DNA of 64,000 nucleotides from Pseudomonas gessardii (GCF_001983165.1 NZ_MNPU01000014.1:1-64000); one strand, 5' to 3'; counted from the stretch's first letter, positions 17,735 to 27,747 are shown. A program made the numbers and translations. The notes: generated by a model from the letters alone, not told the origin.

Positions 17735-18748
17735 ATGGGCGATATATCCGATATGGATCCGTTGAAAAGTGAGCTTTTCGACAGTAATACCGACCTGGTC
17801 CATGCCATCATGGAGTTGGTCAGCGATGGGATTTGGTACTGGAATGCCGATACCGGGTTTGTCTATCGCAACCCCGGCTGGTACGAAATGCTGGGCTACG
17901 ATCATCACTCCCTGGAAAACACGGTCTTCACCTGGGAAAACGTGATCCACCCCGACGATTACTCCCATGTGATGAAAGTCTTCGACGACTACGTCAACAG
18001 CCGCACGCCCCACTATCAAGCCCAATACCGCTGTCGCAAAAAAGACGGCACCTGGCTGTGGATCGAAGACCGCGGCTACATCATCGCCCGCAATACCGAT
18101 GGCTCGGTGTGGCGTATGGTCGGTGCCCACCGCAGCATCCATGAACGCAAACGCTCCCTGGAACAGCTTGAGCGGCGCAACCAATCCCTTGAGGCGCTGG
18201 TGGCCGAACGGACCCGCGAACTGTCGCGGGTCAACCAGCAACTGCAGTTGCAACTGGACGAAAACCGCTCCCTGGCCGAACGCGATACCCTGACCCGGAT
18301 CGCCAACCGCTATCGCCTGGAAAAAGCCCTGCTGGAAGAGTGCGAGCGCGCACAGCGGTTTCGCTTGCCATTGTCCGTGATTGCCATGGATGTCGATGAC
18401 TTCAAGTCGATCAACGACCAGCACGGGCACGCCGTGGGCGATACCACCCTGTTGCAGGTGGTCGAGCGCCTGGAACACTGTGTCCGCCAGGGTGACCTGC
18501 TGGCGCGTTGGGGCGGCGATGAGTTTATGGTGATCCTGCCCAAAAGCACTGTGGACGTGGCCAGGATGCTGGCCGAGCGCATCCGCCTGGCCATCCTCGA
18601 CGTGCCCAGCGTGGGCGACTTCAAGGTGACCTTGAGCCTGGGCGTGGTACAGCGCCTCGATGGCGAATCGCCCGCCAACCTGATGGCCCGGGCAGACCAG
18701 GCGCTGTACCGGTCCAAGGCCGCGGGCAAGGACCGGGTTTCGCAATAA
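17735..18748 (+). CDS. PAS-GGDEF diguanylate cyclase
   Basis: 337 residues from the ATG at 17735, chosen because AGGGAG lies eight bases before it; an upstream TTG at 17651 gives a non-conserved extension. A PAS_3 sensor domain with PAC segment occupies about 20-150 (IWYWNADTGFVYRNPGWYE; WLWIEDRGYI). A coiled-coil linker follows (about 150-200) and then a GGDEF domain with the intact active site RWGGDEF. The inhibitory I-site RQGD lies exactly five residues before GGDEF, so the enzyme should make c-di-GMP and be feedback-inhibited. There is no transmembrane segment, so it is cytoplasmic. Confidence 0.95.
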   Translation: MGDISDMDPLKSELFDSNTDLVHAIMELVSDGIWYWNADTGFVYRNPGWYEMLGYDHHSLENTVFTWENVIHPDDYSHVMKVFDDYVNSRTPHYQAQYRCRKKDGTWLWIEDRGYIIARNTDGSVWRMVGAHRSIHERKRSLEQLERRNQSLEALVAERTRELSRVNQQLQLQLDENRSLAERDTLTRIANRYRLEKALLEECERAQRFRLPLSVIAMDVDDFKSINDQHGHAVGDTTLLQVVERLEHCVRQGDLLARWGGDEFMVILPKSTVDVARMLAERIRLAILDVPSVGDFKVTLSLGVVQRLDGESPANLMARADQALYRSKAAGKDRVSQ

Positions 18749-18871
18749 CGCGCACTGGCGCAAAAATTGCGCAATGCACCCGCTTGGAGCCGGCTTGCCG
18801 GCGATAGGGCCAGTGAACTTTGTGCTGTATTTTCTACGAAATGCGCCTAGGTCAGCTCAAAAACATAAATA

Positions 18872-18978
18872 TGCAATTATTATGGCGATATTAAACTTTA
18901 AAACACTAAAATAATTGCACTTATATGCGGATGCTAGTATTCCTTCATCTTTATGCTTGAAGCGCTGGAATAATTGCA
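18872..18978 (+). promoter_or_regulatory. three copies of a TGCAATTATT operator upstream of the HipB-like gene
   Basis: The 10-mer TGCAATTATT occurs at 18872-18881 and in reverse complement (AATAATTGCA) at 18910-18919 and 18969-18978, the last ending three bases before the start codon. The region is very AT-rich compared with its surroundings and holds the promoter. Repeats of this type fit an autoregulatory operator bound by the XRE-family repressor encoded next. Confidence 0.6.
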
Positions 18979-18981
18979 TCC

Positions 18982-19416
18982 ATGGCCAATAAAACTGCTC
19001 CGCTCCTTCCAATGACCCAGCAATTACTGGTGGACCTGGGCGAGCGCCTGCGTCTGGCTCGCTTGCGACGCAAGCTTACCGCCAAGCAAGTGGCGGAGCG
19101 TGCCGGTATGTCGCAAATGACCCTGCGGGCTCTGGAGCGAGGTGCTGCGGGTGTCACCATCGGCGCCTACCTGTCCGTTCTGCAGGTACTGGGCTTGGAG
19201 CAGGACCTGGCCCGTATCGCCGAAACCGACGAATTGGGCCGGCATCTACAAGACTCGCTGCTGCTGAACAAAACACGCAGGACACCTAAATCATCCTACG
19301 GCATCGTCGCCGCGCCAGACTCGCCTCCCTACATCCAACCTCACGAGCCAGCCTCAGCGGCCTCTAAACTTTCCGGGTTAATCGTGAACCCTGTCAACAA
19401 GACCTCCAAACCATGA
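18982..19416 (+). CDS. HipB-like XRE family transcriptional regulator (orphan antitoxin)
   Basis: 144 residues. An HTH_XRE domain lies at about 15-80 ([20 protein letters not shown], then [14 protein letters not shown]). The tail (about 95-144) is rich in Ser/Pro, as in HipB proteins whose C-terminus contacts HipA. The stop codon overlaps the ATG of a hipA remnant as ATGA, the usual hipBA arrangement. As the toxin is destroyed (see next entry), this is an antitoxin without its partner that may still repress its own promoter. Confidence 0.88.
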   Translation: MANKTAPLLPMTQQLLVDLGERLRLARLRRKLTAKQVAERAGMSQMTLRALERGAAGVTIGAYLSVLQVLGLEQDLARIAETDELGRHLQDSLLLNKTRRTPKSSYGIVAAPDSPPYIQPHEPASAASKLSGLIVNPVNKTSKP

Positions 19417-19640
19417 CCCGGATTGCCGTGTACGCCGACTGGATCGCGACAAGCGAGCAACACGGGTAACACCTCATACCCGCCTCCTGGAATCGGACTA
19501 CCTGCTGGGCGTCCATGATGCCTTGCGCTTCAAACGAGATGACCAACGCCCAGGATCTGGAGCTGGCGCGTTCGGTGGCAGGCTATTTCAGGGTGCCTCT
19601 CAATGATCGAGGCATTCAGGCTGGCGCTGTAGGAGCCGAC
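19413..19640 (+). pseudogene. hipA remnant (type II toxin kinase), multiply deleted
   Basis: Three pieces of a HipA-family protein survive. Frame 0 from 19413 reads [18 protein letters not shown] then stop (the normal HipA N-terminus). A second frame from about 19481 reads RLLESDYLLGVHDALRFK (HipA mid-N region, normally DYLLGVHD). Frame 0 again from about 19530 reads SNEMTNAQDLELARSVAGYF (HipA C-terminal region, normally SE-x-DNAQDLELA). About 100 residues between the first two pieces and some 270 between the last two are missing compared with a full HipA of about 420-440 residues. The kinase core is gone, so no toxin can be made. Confidence 0.78.
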
Positions 19641-19664
19641 AAGCCGGCCCCCACAGGGTTGAGG

Positions 19665-21698
19665 TCAGTAACGCGCGTCCACCGGCTTACCGCCGTTCGG
19701 CCAGTCCTTCACTTTGTCCGGGAAGTCCGGGCGTGGTTTTTGCGAGAAGTAGGCGGCAACGTCCACCGCTTCCTGGTCCGACAAACCGCCCTGGCCCAAC
19801 GGGAATTTCTCGTGGAAGCCGATCGGCATATTGCGTTTGACGAACGCGGCGGCGGTGTAGGTGCGAGCCATGCCGGCACCGATGTTGAAGGACTGTTCGC
19901 CCCACAACGGCGGGTACACCAGGCTGCCGTCGGCCCGGGCCAGGCCTTCGCCGTCGTTGCCGTGGCACACCGCGCATTGCTTGGCGTAGACCTGCTCGCC
20001 ATGGGCCAGGTCGGGCTTGATGGCCGGGTCGATCTTGCCGACACCACGGCCGGGGACTTTATCCTCGGGCTTGGTGTTGTTTTTCATCCAGTCGAAGTAC
20101 GCCACCATCGCCTGCATATCCGCCGATTGGGGCGGTATTGGCTTGCCGTTCATCGAGCGGCGGAAGCAGCCGTTGATGCGCTCTTCCAGGCTCACCACCT
20201 TGCCAGCACGCGGGGCGTAGCTGGGGAAGAACGCTGACACGCCCACGAACGGCGAACCGTCAGCCACGGTGCCGGCGTTGAGATGGCAACTGGTGCAGTT
20301 CAGTGAGTTGCCGACATTCTCGGGCAACAGTTCCTTGGTTTGCAGGTGCAGGCGCATGCCGCGTACCACCTGGTCGGCATTCGTCGCCGCCAACAGGTTG
20401 GCCAGGCGCGGCGTCTCGAACGCCGAGGAGTCGGTGCTGACCGGGTTGAGCTGGTCACGCATTTTCTTCACCTGGGCAGTGCTGATCGGCGTGCCTTCAT
20501 TGCCCCAGCGCGTGCGCACAAAGGTGAGGATTTCCGCCACTTCGTTATTCCCCAGGCGCGCAAAGCCCGGCATGGTGTAGACCCGGGGATGGGCGGCGGT
20601 CTCGGCGGTTTCCCAACCGGTGAGGGTAATGTGCAGCAGCGAGGTGGGGTTGCTGGCCACCACGCTGGCGTTGCCGGCCAGTGCCGGGAACAGGCCCTTC
20701 ACACCCGCGCCGTCGCTGCGGTGGCAATCGCTGCAGAACTGCATATAGCCCAGGCCGCCCCGGCTGGTGAACAAGTCCTTGGGCAGTTCGACGGGGCCTT
20801 TGGCCACGGCCGGCATCGGCAGGTCGTCCTTGCCCGGTGGCAGGGATTTCAGATAGGTGGCAATGGCCGTCAGGTCGGCATCCGTGAAGTGCTGGGTGCT
20901 GTGCCGGATCACGTCCACCATGTTGCCGGATACCGTGGCAAAGCGGTTCTGCCCGGTCTTGAGCAGTTGCACGGTGTCTTGCACCGTCCACAGGTTGCGC
21001 AGGCTCAAGGCGCGCCAATGTTCGACGGTTTCCCCGCCCAGGTAGTGCTCGCCGCTGCTGCCGGCGTCGCTCATGGCTTTTTCCTGGAAGGCGATCCCCC
21101 GCGGGGTATGGCACGAGCCGCAGTGGCCCAGGCCCTGGACCAGGTAGGCGCCCCGGTTGAGCACGGCATCCCGGGCCGGGTCGGGCTGGAACGGTTGTTT
21201 GTCGAGGAACATGAAATTCCACAACGCCAGGCCCCAACGCTGGTTGAACGGGAAGCCCATATCAGCTTCGAGGTTGGCCTGGTTCACCGGCTTGACCTCG
21301 TGCATCAGGTAGGCGAACAAGGCGCGCATGTCCTCTTCGCTCATCTTCGCGTAGGACGGATACGGCATGGCCGGGTACAGGTTCATACCGGCCGGCGTGA
21401 CACCTTCGCGCATCACCCGGTCGAACTGTTCAAAGCTGTAGTGACCGATGCCGGTCTCACGGTCCGGGGTGATATTGCTGGAGTAGATGGTGCCCATGGG
21501 CGTGTTCAGCTCCAGGCCACCCGCCATCTCGGGACCTTGCTTGGAGGTGTGGCAGGCAATGCAGTCCCCCAGTTGGGCCACGTATTTGCCCTGGGCGATC
21601 AGTTCGGTATCGGGTTTGGCAGGTTCGTTGGCGTGCAGGGGAAGCGCAAGACACAGCGTCGCCCCCATCAAGGCCAAACGTGACAGAGAAAGGGCCAT
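19665..21698 (-). CDS. five-haem cytochrome c fusion (AdhB-like tri-haem plus TsdA-like di-haem)
   Basis: 677 residues with a signal peptide (MALSLSRLALMGATLCLALP). Five CXXCH motifs occur in order: CIACH (about 47), CGSCH (about 195), CSDCH (about 335), CTSCH (about 470) and CAVCH (about 585). The first three belong to an alcohol/gluconate-dehydrogenase cytochrome subunit. The last two, with FFPSYAPRAGKVVSLEERIN and RSMNGKPIPP, resemble the thiosulfate dehydrogenase TsdA di-haem domain. It is a periplasmic electron-transfer protein; whether the TsdA part oxidises a sulfur compound is uncertain. No dehydrogenase large subunit lies beside it. Confidence 0.87.
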   Translation of the reverse strand: MALSLSRLALMGATLCLALPLHANEPAKPDTELIAQGKYVAQLGDCIACHTSKQGPEMAGGLELNTPMGTIYSSNITPDRETGIGHYSFEQFDRVMREGVTPAGMNLYPAMPYPSYAKMSEEDMRALFAYLMHEVKPVNQANLEADMGFPFNQRWGLALWNFMFLDKQPFQPDPARDAVLNRGAYLVQGLGHCGSCHTPRGIAFQEKAMSDAGSSGEHYLGGETVEHWRALSLRNLWTVQDTVQLLKTGQNRFATVSGNMVDVIRHSTQHFTDADLTAIATYLKSLPPGKDDLPMPAVAKGPVELPKDLFTSRGGLGYMQFCSDCHRSDGAGVKGLFPALAGNASVVASNPTSLLHITLTGWETAETAAHPRVYTMPGFARLGNNEVAEILTFVRTRWGNEGTPISTAQVKKMRDQLNPVSTDSSAFETPRLANLLAATNADQVVRGMRLHLQTKELLPENVGNSLNCTSCHLNAGTVADGSPFVGVSAFFPSYAPRAGKVVSLEERINGCFRRSMNGKPIPPQSADMQAMVAYFDWMKNNTKPEDKVPGRGVGKIDPAIKPDLAHGEQVYAKQCAVCHGNDGEGLARADGSLVYPPLWGEQSFNIGAGMARTYTAAAFVKRNMPIGFHEKFPLGQGGLSDQEAVDVAAYFSQKPRPDFPDKVKDWPNGGKPVDARY

Positions 21699-21780
21699 CG
21701 CATTATTCCTTTAATAACCTGGCCTGGGGGTTGGCCCCTGGGTACAGGTTTGTCTGCGTTTTTATGAGGTCATCAGGCGG

Positions 21781-21809
21781 ACAACCGGGGCTTTGTAAGC
21801 CCCGGTTGT
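21781..21809. terminator. hairpin between aruI-like gene and cytochrome gene
   Basis: ACAACCGGGGCTT-TGT-AAGCCCCGGTTGT is a perfect 13-bp stem with a 3-base loop, placed between the two minus-strand genes. It has no T-tract on the minus strand, so it may be a processing or attenuating hairpin, not a full terminator. Confidence 0.6.
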
Positions 21810-21864
21810 GTTGTAGCGGATTTTCGATAATGGCCCGTTGATATGGATCAGGGCCGAGGGCGGT

Positions 21865-23472
21865 TCAGGCGTTTTGCAGGTAGTGCGTGGCGTCGAGTTC
21901 GATCATCACCGGTTGACGGGTGTCGACCAGGCTTTGCAACAACCCGTGCAAGGCCTGCGGCGTGTCGGCCGTATGGTGGGCAACGTGGCAGCTGCGGGCC
22001 ATCGCGGCAAAGTCCGGGGTCAGGATATCCACCCCCAACGGCGTGATTTCCCGGGCCTGCATATAGTCCCGGATCTCGCCGTAGCACTGGTTGTTCCACA
22101 CCACCAGGATCACGCCGATGCCCGCCTCACGGGCCGCGATCAGTTCGTTGCTGGCAAACTGCAAGCCACCATCGCCGACCAGCGCCACCACCGGTCGCTC
22201 GGGCTTGGCCAGCTTGGCGCCGATCGCCGCCGGCAAGCCATAGCCGAGGGTGCCGTAGCCGGTGCCGGCGTTGAACCAACTGTTGGCCGCCGGCGCCTGG
22301 TAGCCCACCGCGCCCTGGTACACCGGCTGGGTCGAATCGCCGACGATCAACGGGTCGACCAGGCTGTCGCGCAGCAGGTCCAGCAAGCCTTGCAGCCCCT
22401 GTTGCTTGGCGTTCCAGCTCGCGCGCTCCTGGCGGTTGACGCGCTGCACGCTGTCCTGCGCCCAACGCCCGCTCGGGGCTGGCGGGCGGACCGCCGCCAG
22501 CAGCGCCTGCAAGCCTTCGCGGGCATCGCCCACCAGCCCGACATGGGCGCGCTGCACGCCCATGACTTGCATCGGGTCGATATCCAGGCGGATCAGCGGT
22601 GCCTTGAATTTCAGTGGGCCAAGGCCGAAGAAATCGTAGTCGGTTTCCCCCAGCTCCGTGCCCACGGCGAGGATCACATCGGCCTCGTCAAACAACGAAC
22701 GGCCATGTTTGGAGGACTGCACGCCGTCCAGCAACAACGGGTGGCCCATGGGCAGCAAGCCACGGGCATTGGTGGTCAAGGCCACCGGCGCTTGCAGGCG
22801 TTCGGCCAGTTGCTGCAAGACTTCGGCGCAATCACGGGCGCCGCCGCCAGCGAGGATCAGCGGCCGCCGCGCCTCATTGAGCAGGCTCAACGCCGCCCGC
22901 AGCGAGGCCGGCGCCGGGGCCGGGGCGCCTGGCAGGCTGCGGGGCATCAGGTTGAGGTCCACGGCGGGCATGTCCAGCACATCCAGGGGGATTTCCAGAT
23001 GCACCGGACGTGGGCGCGCGCACTTGAACACGGCGAAGGCGCGGGCCAGCAGCTCCGGCAATTGCTCCGGCGCTTGCAGGGTATGGCTGAACGCACACAC
23101 ACCAGCGACCATCGCGCGCTGATCGGGTAGCTCGTGCAGATGCCCGTGGCCCAGGCGCAGGTGTTCGCGGCGGTTGGTGGTGGAAATCACCAGCATCGGC
23201 ACCGAGTCGGCATAGGCCTGGCCCATGGCGGTCAGAATATTGGTCATGCCGGGGCCGGTGATGATGAAACACACCCCCGGCTTGCCGCTGGCGCGGGCGT
23301 AGCCGTCGGCCATAAAGCCGGCGCCCTGCTCATGGCGCGGGCTGACATGGCGCAGGCGGCTGCCATGCAGGCCGCGGTAGAGCTCGACGGTGTGCACGCC
23401 GGGGATGCCGAACACGGTGTCGACCCCATAACCTTCCAGCAGGCGAACCAGGGACTGGGCACAGGTGGTCAT
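21865..23472 (-). CDS. aruI: 5-guanidino-2-oxopentanoate (2-ketoarginine) decarboxylase-like ThDP enzyme
   Basis: 535-residue thiamine-diphosphate enzyme of the acetolactate synthase/benzoylformate decarboxylase superfamily. The N-terminus VFGIPGVHTVELYRGL followed by SPRHEQGAGFMADGYARASG contains the catalytic Glu and matches AruI. The C-terminal ThDP/Mg site is VGDGGLQFAS ending at VVWNN. AruI decarboxylates 2-ketoarginine to 4-guanidinobutyraldehyde in the arginine transaminase pathway of P. aeruginosa. An AruH-like transaminase lies at 27769-28950 across a divergent promoter region, supporting the assignment. The true keto-acid could be a related guanidino compound. A LysR gene lies just upstream in the same direction. 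Confidence 0.78.
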   Translation of the reverse strand: MTTCAQSLVRLLEGYGVDTVFGIPGVHTVELYRGLHGSRLRHVSPRHEQGAGFMADGYARASGKPGVCFIITGPGMTNILTAMGQAYADSVPMLVISTTNRREHLRLGHGHLHELPDQRAMVAGVCAFSHTLQAPEQLPELLARAFAVFKCARPRPVHLEIPLDVLDMPAVDLNLMPRSLPGAPAPAPASLRAALSLLNEARRPLILAGGGARDCAEVLQQLAERLQAPVALTTNARGLLPMGHPLLLDGVQSSKHGRSLFDEADVILAVGTELGETDYDFFGLGPLKFKAPLIRLDIDPMQVMGVQRAHVGLVGDAREGLQALLAAVRPPAPSGRWAQDSVQRVNRQERASWNAKQQGLQGLLDLLRDSLVDPLIVGDSTQPVYQGAVGYQAPAANSWFNAGTGYGTLGYGLPAAIGAKLAKPERPVVALVGDGGLQFASNELIAAREAGIGVILVVWNNQCYGEIRDYMQAREITPLGVDILTPDFAAMARSCHVAHHTADTPQALHGLLQSLVDTRQPVMIELDATHYLQNA

Positions 23473-23590
23473 TGCTCATTTCCTTCTTATTGTTCTGTGT
23501 CGATTGGCCAGACCTTAGGGTGCGCTCCGAGGGCGGACAAGCAAAAAATTTACCGGCCATTGGCAAAAAAAATTCACGGATTGCCGCGCG

Positions 23591-24475
23591 TCAAAGCCCG
23601 CCACCCAGCTGCGATTTCACCCACTCGCCAAATGCCTGTACCACCGGGCGCTCGACTTTCTGGTGGTCGGCCACCAGGTAATAGCCACGGTTGGATTCGA
23701 TCTCGGTCTCGAACGGCCGCACCAGCAAGCCCCTGGCCAGGGCCTCGCCGCTGATCAGGTTGTCGCCCATGGCGATGCCCTGGCTGGCGATGCACGCCGA
23801 CTGCACAAAGTGCGCATCGGCAAACACGATGCCGCGCTGCACATCCACATTCGGCGCCCCGGCGGCGGCCAGCCATACGCGCCAGTCGGAGTAGTCGATC
23901 ATGTGCAGCAACGGCGCGCCGGCCAGGTGTTCCGGGGTCTTCAGGCCGCCCATGGTGTTGACCAGGCGCGGGCTGCACACCGGGAAGTAGCGCAGCGAAA
24001 CGATCTTCTGCACATGCTGGTTGGGCCAGTCGCCCATGCCATAGGCGATAAACAGGTCGGCGCCATGGTCGCTGGTGTCATCCGGGGTGCGCGGCGAAAT
24101 CAGGTGCAATTCGACCTGTGGATAAAGGGCCTGGAAGTCGGCGATATGGGTGCACAGCCAATAGGTGGCAAACCCCGCCGGGCTGCTGATGCACAGGCGC
24201 CCGCTGACCTGCTGGCCATCGAAGCGCTGCCCGGCCTCAAGGATATTGGCCAGCAGCCCATGGATATCGCGGGCATAGCGTTCGCCTTGCCAGGTGATGC
24301 GGATATTGCGCCCGGTGCGCTCGGTCAGGGCAAAACCCAGGGTCTGTTCCAGGCTCTTGATCTGGTGGCTGATGGCGCTGGGGGTGAGGTTCAGCTCGGT
24401 GGCCGCCTCGGACACGCTGCCCAGCCGGGCCACCGCGTCCAGCGCCCGCAAGGCGGTCATGGAGGGGTAACGCAT
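23591..24475 (-). CDS. LysR family transcriptional regulator (GcvA-like)
   Basis: 294 residues. The N-terminal winged HTH is clear (ALDAVARLGSVSEAATELNL, then TPSAISHQIKSLEQTLGFAL), followed by a substrate-binding domain of the GcvA type. It lies upstream of the aruI-like gene on the minus strand and diverges from the ABC transporter/aminotransferase operon at 24710, so it probably controls both. It stands in place of the AruRS two-component system used by P. aeruginosa for aruIH. Confidence 0.9.
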   Translation of the reverse strand: MRYPSMTALRALDAVARLGSVSEAATELNLTPSAISHQIKSLEQTLGFALTERTGRNIRITWQGERYARDIHGLLANILEAGQRFDGQQVSGRLCISSPAGFATYWLCTHIADFQALYPQVELHLISPRTPDDTSDHGADLFIAYGMGDWPNQHVQKIVSLRYFPVCSPRLVNTMGGLKTPEHLAGAPLLHMIDYSDWRVWLAAAGAPNVDVQRGIVFADAHFVQSACIASQGIAMGDNLISGEALARGLLVRPFETEIESNRGYYLVADHQKVERPVVQAFGEWVKSQLGGGL

Positions 24476-24709
24476 GGAGGTTCACCTGCTCAAAGATACC
24501 CGCACCATAGCCGCAATCGCGCCGCAGACATAGCCGCTGGCGAACGGGACAGTTGAATTAAATTTCAATATCGAGCGAAAAATGCTCGATTGACCTCAAG
24601 TGGCCAGTGGCTATTCTCGATCCTCATCACTGCATGCCTGTGCAGCTTTGCGCAGGAGCCGGCTCCTGCAGAAAACTGCCTAATCTACAAAAATAAAGAG
24701 GGATAACCC

Positions 24710-25492
<783 letters not shown>

Positions 25493-25539
25493 ACTGCCGC
25501 TTCCATCCTTCAAAACAATAACTTCGAAAGGGTCAAGCC

Positions 25540-26313
25540 ATGCACAACTCTCTGAAATCCCTCGCCGCCGGCTGCGTGCTCGCCGTGCTGTCCCACAGTG
25601 CGGTTGCCACCGACAAAATCGTGTTCGGCATCGCCCTGGAACCCTACCCACCGTTTTCCGAAAAAGCCGGCAATGGCGCCTGGAGCGGGTTCGAGCCGGA
25701 CCTGATCAAGGCCCTGTGCGAGCGCCTGCAAGCCCAATGCCCGCTCAAGGAAGTGTCCTGGGACGGCTTGATCCCGGCGCTGCAATCGAGCCAGATCGAC
25801 GTGATCCTCAACTCCCTGAGCATCACCGAAGAACGGGAAAAGGTCATCGACTTCACCGCGCCCTACTACCAGACCCCGGCCATGTGGGTCGCCGACAAGA
25901 GCCTGGAGCTGGTCACCACCCCCGAAGGCCTCAAGGGCAAGCTGATCGGCGTGCAGGGCTCGACCTCCAACGCCACCTACCTCAAGGCCTACTACGCCAA
26001 GGGCTCGACCCTGCGCTACTACAACACCCAGGACGACATGACCGCCGACCTGCAAAGCGGGCGCATCGACGTGATGCTCGCCGACGCCCTGACCATCGAG
26101 CCGATGCTCAAGTCCGCTGCCGGCAGTGGCCTGGCCGACAAGGGCCTGGCGCCCAAAGACCCGCTGTTCGGCTCCGGCATCGGTGCCGCCGTGCGCAAGG
26201 GTGACACCCCGCTACGCGAGCGGCTCAACACCGCGCTGGCGGCGATCAAGGCCGATGGCACCTACGACACCATTCGCAGCCGCTATTTCAGCGTCGATAT
26301 TTCCGCGCAATAA
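25540..26313 (+). CDS. polar amino acid ABC transporter, periplasmic binding protein
   Basis: 257 residues with a signal peptide (MHNSLKSLAAGCVLAVLSHSAVA) and a type II periplasmic binding fold (SBP_bac_3): IVFGIALEPYPPFSEKAGNG near the N-terminus, then FEPDLIKALCERL, LNSLSITEEREKVIDFTAPY and GVQGSTSNATYL. This resembles lysine/arginine/ornithine and histidine binding proteins. It is the specificity component of the transporter encoded by its neighbours, probably delivering the substrate for the AruH-like transaminase. Confidence 0.93.
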   Translation: MHNSLKSLAAGCVLAVLSHSAVATDKIVFGIALEPYPPFSEKAGNGAWSGFEPDLIKALCERLQAQCPLKEVSWDGLIPALQSSQIDVILNSLSITEEREKVIDFTAPYYQTPAMWVADKSLELVTTPEGLKGKLIGVQGSTSNATYLKAYYAKGSTLRYYNTQDDMTADLQSGRIDVMLADALTIEPMLKSAAGSGLADKGLAPKDPLFGSGIGAAVRKGDTPLRERLNTALAAIKADGTYDTIRSRYFSVDISAQ

Positions 26314-26331
26314 CGTCCAACGGAACGCGCC

Positions 26332-27045
26332 ATGATTTCTTTGTCCGAACTCACCCAGTTGTTCGTCGCCGACGGCTGGCTCAACGCCCTGCTCCAGGGC
26401 GCGGTGGTGACCTTGCAGATTTCCGCCGGGGCCTTTGTGCTGGGCCTGGGCATCGGCCTGCTGGTGGCTATGATCAAGCTCAAGGGCCCCCGCTGGATGG
26501 TGCGCCTGGCCAACCTCTACACCACGCTGTACCGCGCGGTGCCGGAGCTGCTGCTGATTTTGCTGCTGTATTACGCCGGCACCGACCTGCTGAACATGGC
26601 GATGGCCGCCATGGGCCGCGACAGCGTGACGGTCAACGGTTTTATCGCCGCCGTGCTGGTGCTGGGTATCGTCCAGGGCGCGTATTCGGCAGAGATCATT
26701 CGCGGCGCGATCCAGGCCATTCCCGTGGGCCAACTGGAAGCGGCGCGGGCCTTTGGCATCGAGCGCTGGCTGCTGGTACGCCGGGTGTTGCTGCCCAGCA
26801 TGCTGCCGTTTGCCATGGCCGGCCTGTCGAACCTGTGGCTGGTGCTGGTCAAGGACAGCGCGCTGATCAGCATCGTCGGCTACAGCGAGTTGCTCTCGGT
26901 GGGCAAACAGGCGGCCGGCTCCACCAAGCATTACCTGGTGTTCTACCTGGCGGTGGCGGCGGTGTATTTCATCATCACCCTGATTTCCAACGGCGCCTTC
27001 CGGGTGTTCGAGCGACGGATCAACCGCTGGATGCCGCAGCACTAA
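26332..27045 (+). CDS. polar amino acid ABC transporter permease (HisM/HisQ family)
   Basis: 237 residues with five or six membrane segments. The family EAA-loop is present as IPVGQLEAARAFGIERWLL. It begins 18 bp after the binding-protein stop and ends 12 bp before the second permease. It forms the inner-membrane channel together with that protein. Confidence 0.93.
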   Translation: MISLSELTQLFVADGWLNALLQGAVVTLQISAGAFVLGLGIGLLVAMIKLKGPRWMVRLANLYTTLYRAVPELLLILLLYYAGTDLLNMAMAAMGRDSVTVNGFIAAVLVLGIVQGAYSAEIIRGAIQAIPVGQLEAARAFGIERWLLVRRVLLPSMLPFAMAGLSNLWLVLVKDSALISIVGYSELLSVGKQAAGSTKHYLVFYLAVAAVYFIITLISNGAFRVFERRINRWMPQH

Positions 27046-27057
27046 GGAGCGCAGCCG

Positions 27058-27747
27058 ATGGACTTTTCATGGATCAACAGTTTTGCCAACGAACTGCTGC
27101 ACGGCCTGGGTATCACCCTGAAGTTGCTGGCCTTGTCCGGGGTGTTTGGCTTCTTGCTGGCGGTGCTGGTGGCGTTGGGGCGCCTGTCGTCCAACCCACT
27201 GATCAGCGGGCCGTTGCGCGCCTATACCGCAGTATTCCGGGGCACGCCGCTGCTGGTGCAGATCTACATCCTGTATTACGGCGTGGGCAGCGTGTTTGCC
27301 AGCTACCCGCTGATTCGCGGCAGCTTCCTCTGGCCGTACTTGCGTGAAGGTTTCTGGTACGTGGCCCTGGCGCTGGTTTTGTGTGTCGGCGCCTATGTCG
27401 GCGAAGTGTTGCGCGGTGCCCTGCGCGCCGTGCCACGGGGAGAACTGGAAGCGGCGCGGGCGTTTGGCATGAAGCGCCTGATGGTGCTGCGCCGGGTCTG
27501 GTTGCCACGGGCCCTGGAGTTGGTCAAGCCGACGCTGGTGGGCGAAACCGTGCTGCTGCTCAAGGCGACTGCGCTGGCCTCCACCGTGGCCGTCACCGAC
27601 CTGCTCGGCGCCGCCAACCTGGTGCGGGCGCAGACGCTGCGGGTGTACGAACCCCTGTTGGCGGTGGCGGTGATCTACATTGTCCTGGCGTTCGTGATCG
27701 AACACGCTTTCTCGCGCTGGGGCAAAGTCCCGCAGCGCCAGGCTTGA
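27058..27747 (+). CDS. polar amino acid ABC transporter permease (HisM/HisQ family)
   Basis: 229 residues, a second permease with the coupling loop VPRGELEAARAFGMKRLMVL and about five membrane segments. It is paralogous to the preceding permease, and the two probably form a heterodimer. The aminotransferase gene follows after 21 bp, so transport and catabolism look co-transcribed. Confidence 0.93.
   Translation: MDFSWINSFANELLHGLGITLKLLALSGVFGFLLAVLVALGRLSSNPLISGPLRAYTAVFRGTPLLVQIYILYYGVGSVFASYPLIRGSFLWPYLREGFWYVALALVLCVGAYVGEVLRGALRAVPRGELEAARAFGMKRLMVLRRVWLPRALELVKPTLVGETVLLLKATALASTVAVTDLLGAANLVRAQTLRVYEPLLAVAVIYIVLAFVIEHAFSRWGKVPQRQA

Noticed and set aside
18780..18812. Single REP-like stretch GGAGCCGGCTTGCCGGCGAT
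   Set aside because: Too diverged and unpaired to list with the REP doublets.
24652..24669. Perfect 18-bp palindrome GCAGGAGCCGGCTCCTGC upstream of the ABC transporter
   Set aside because: Could be a LysR-independent hairpin or a degenerate repeat; no T-tract and no known operator match, so not annotated as a site.
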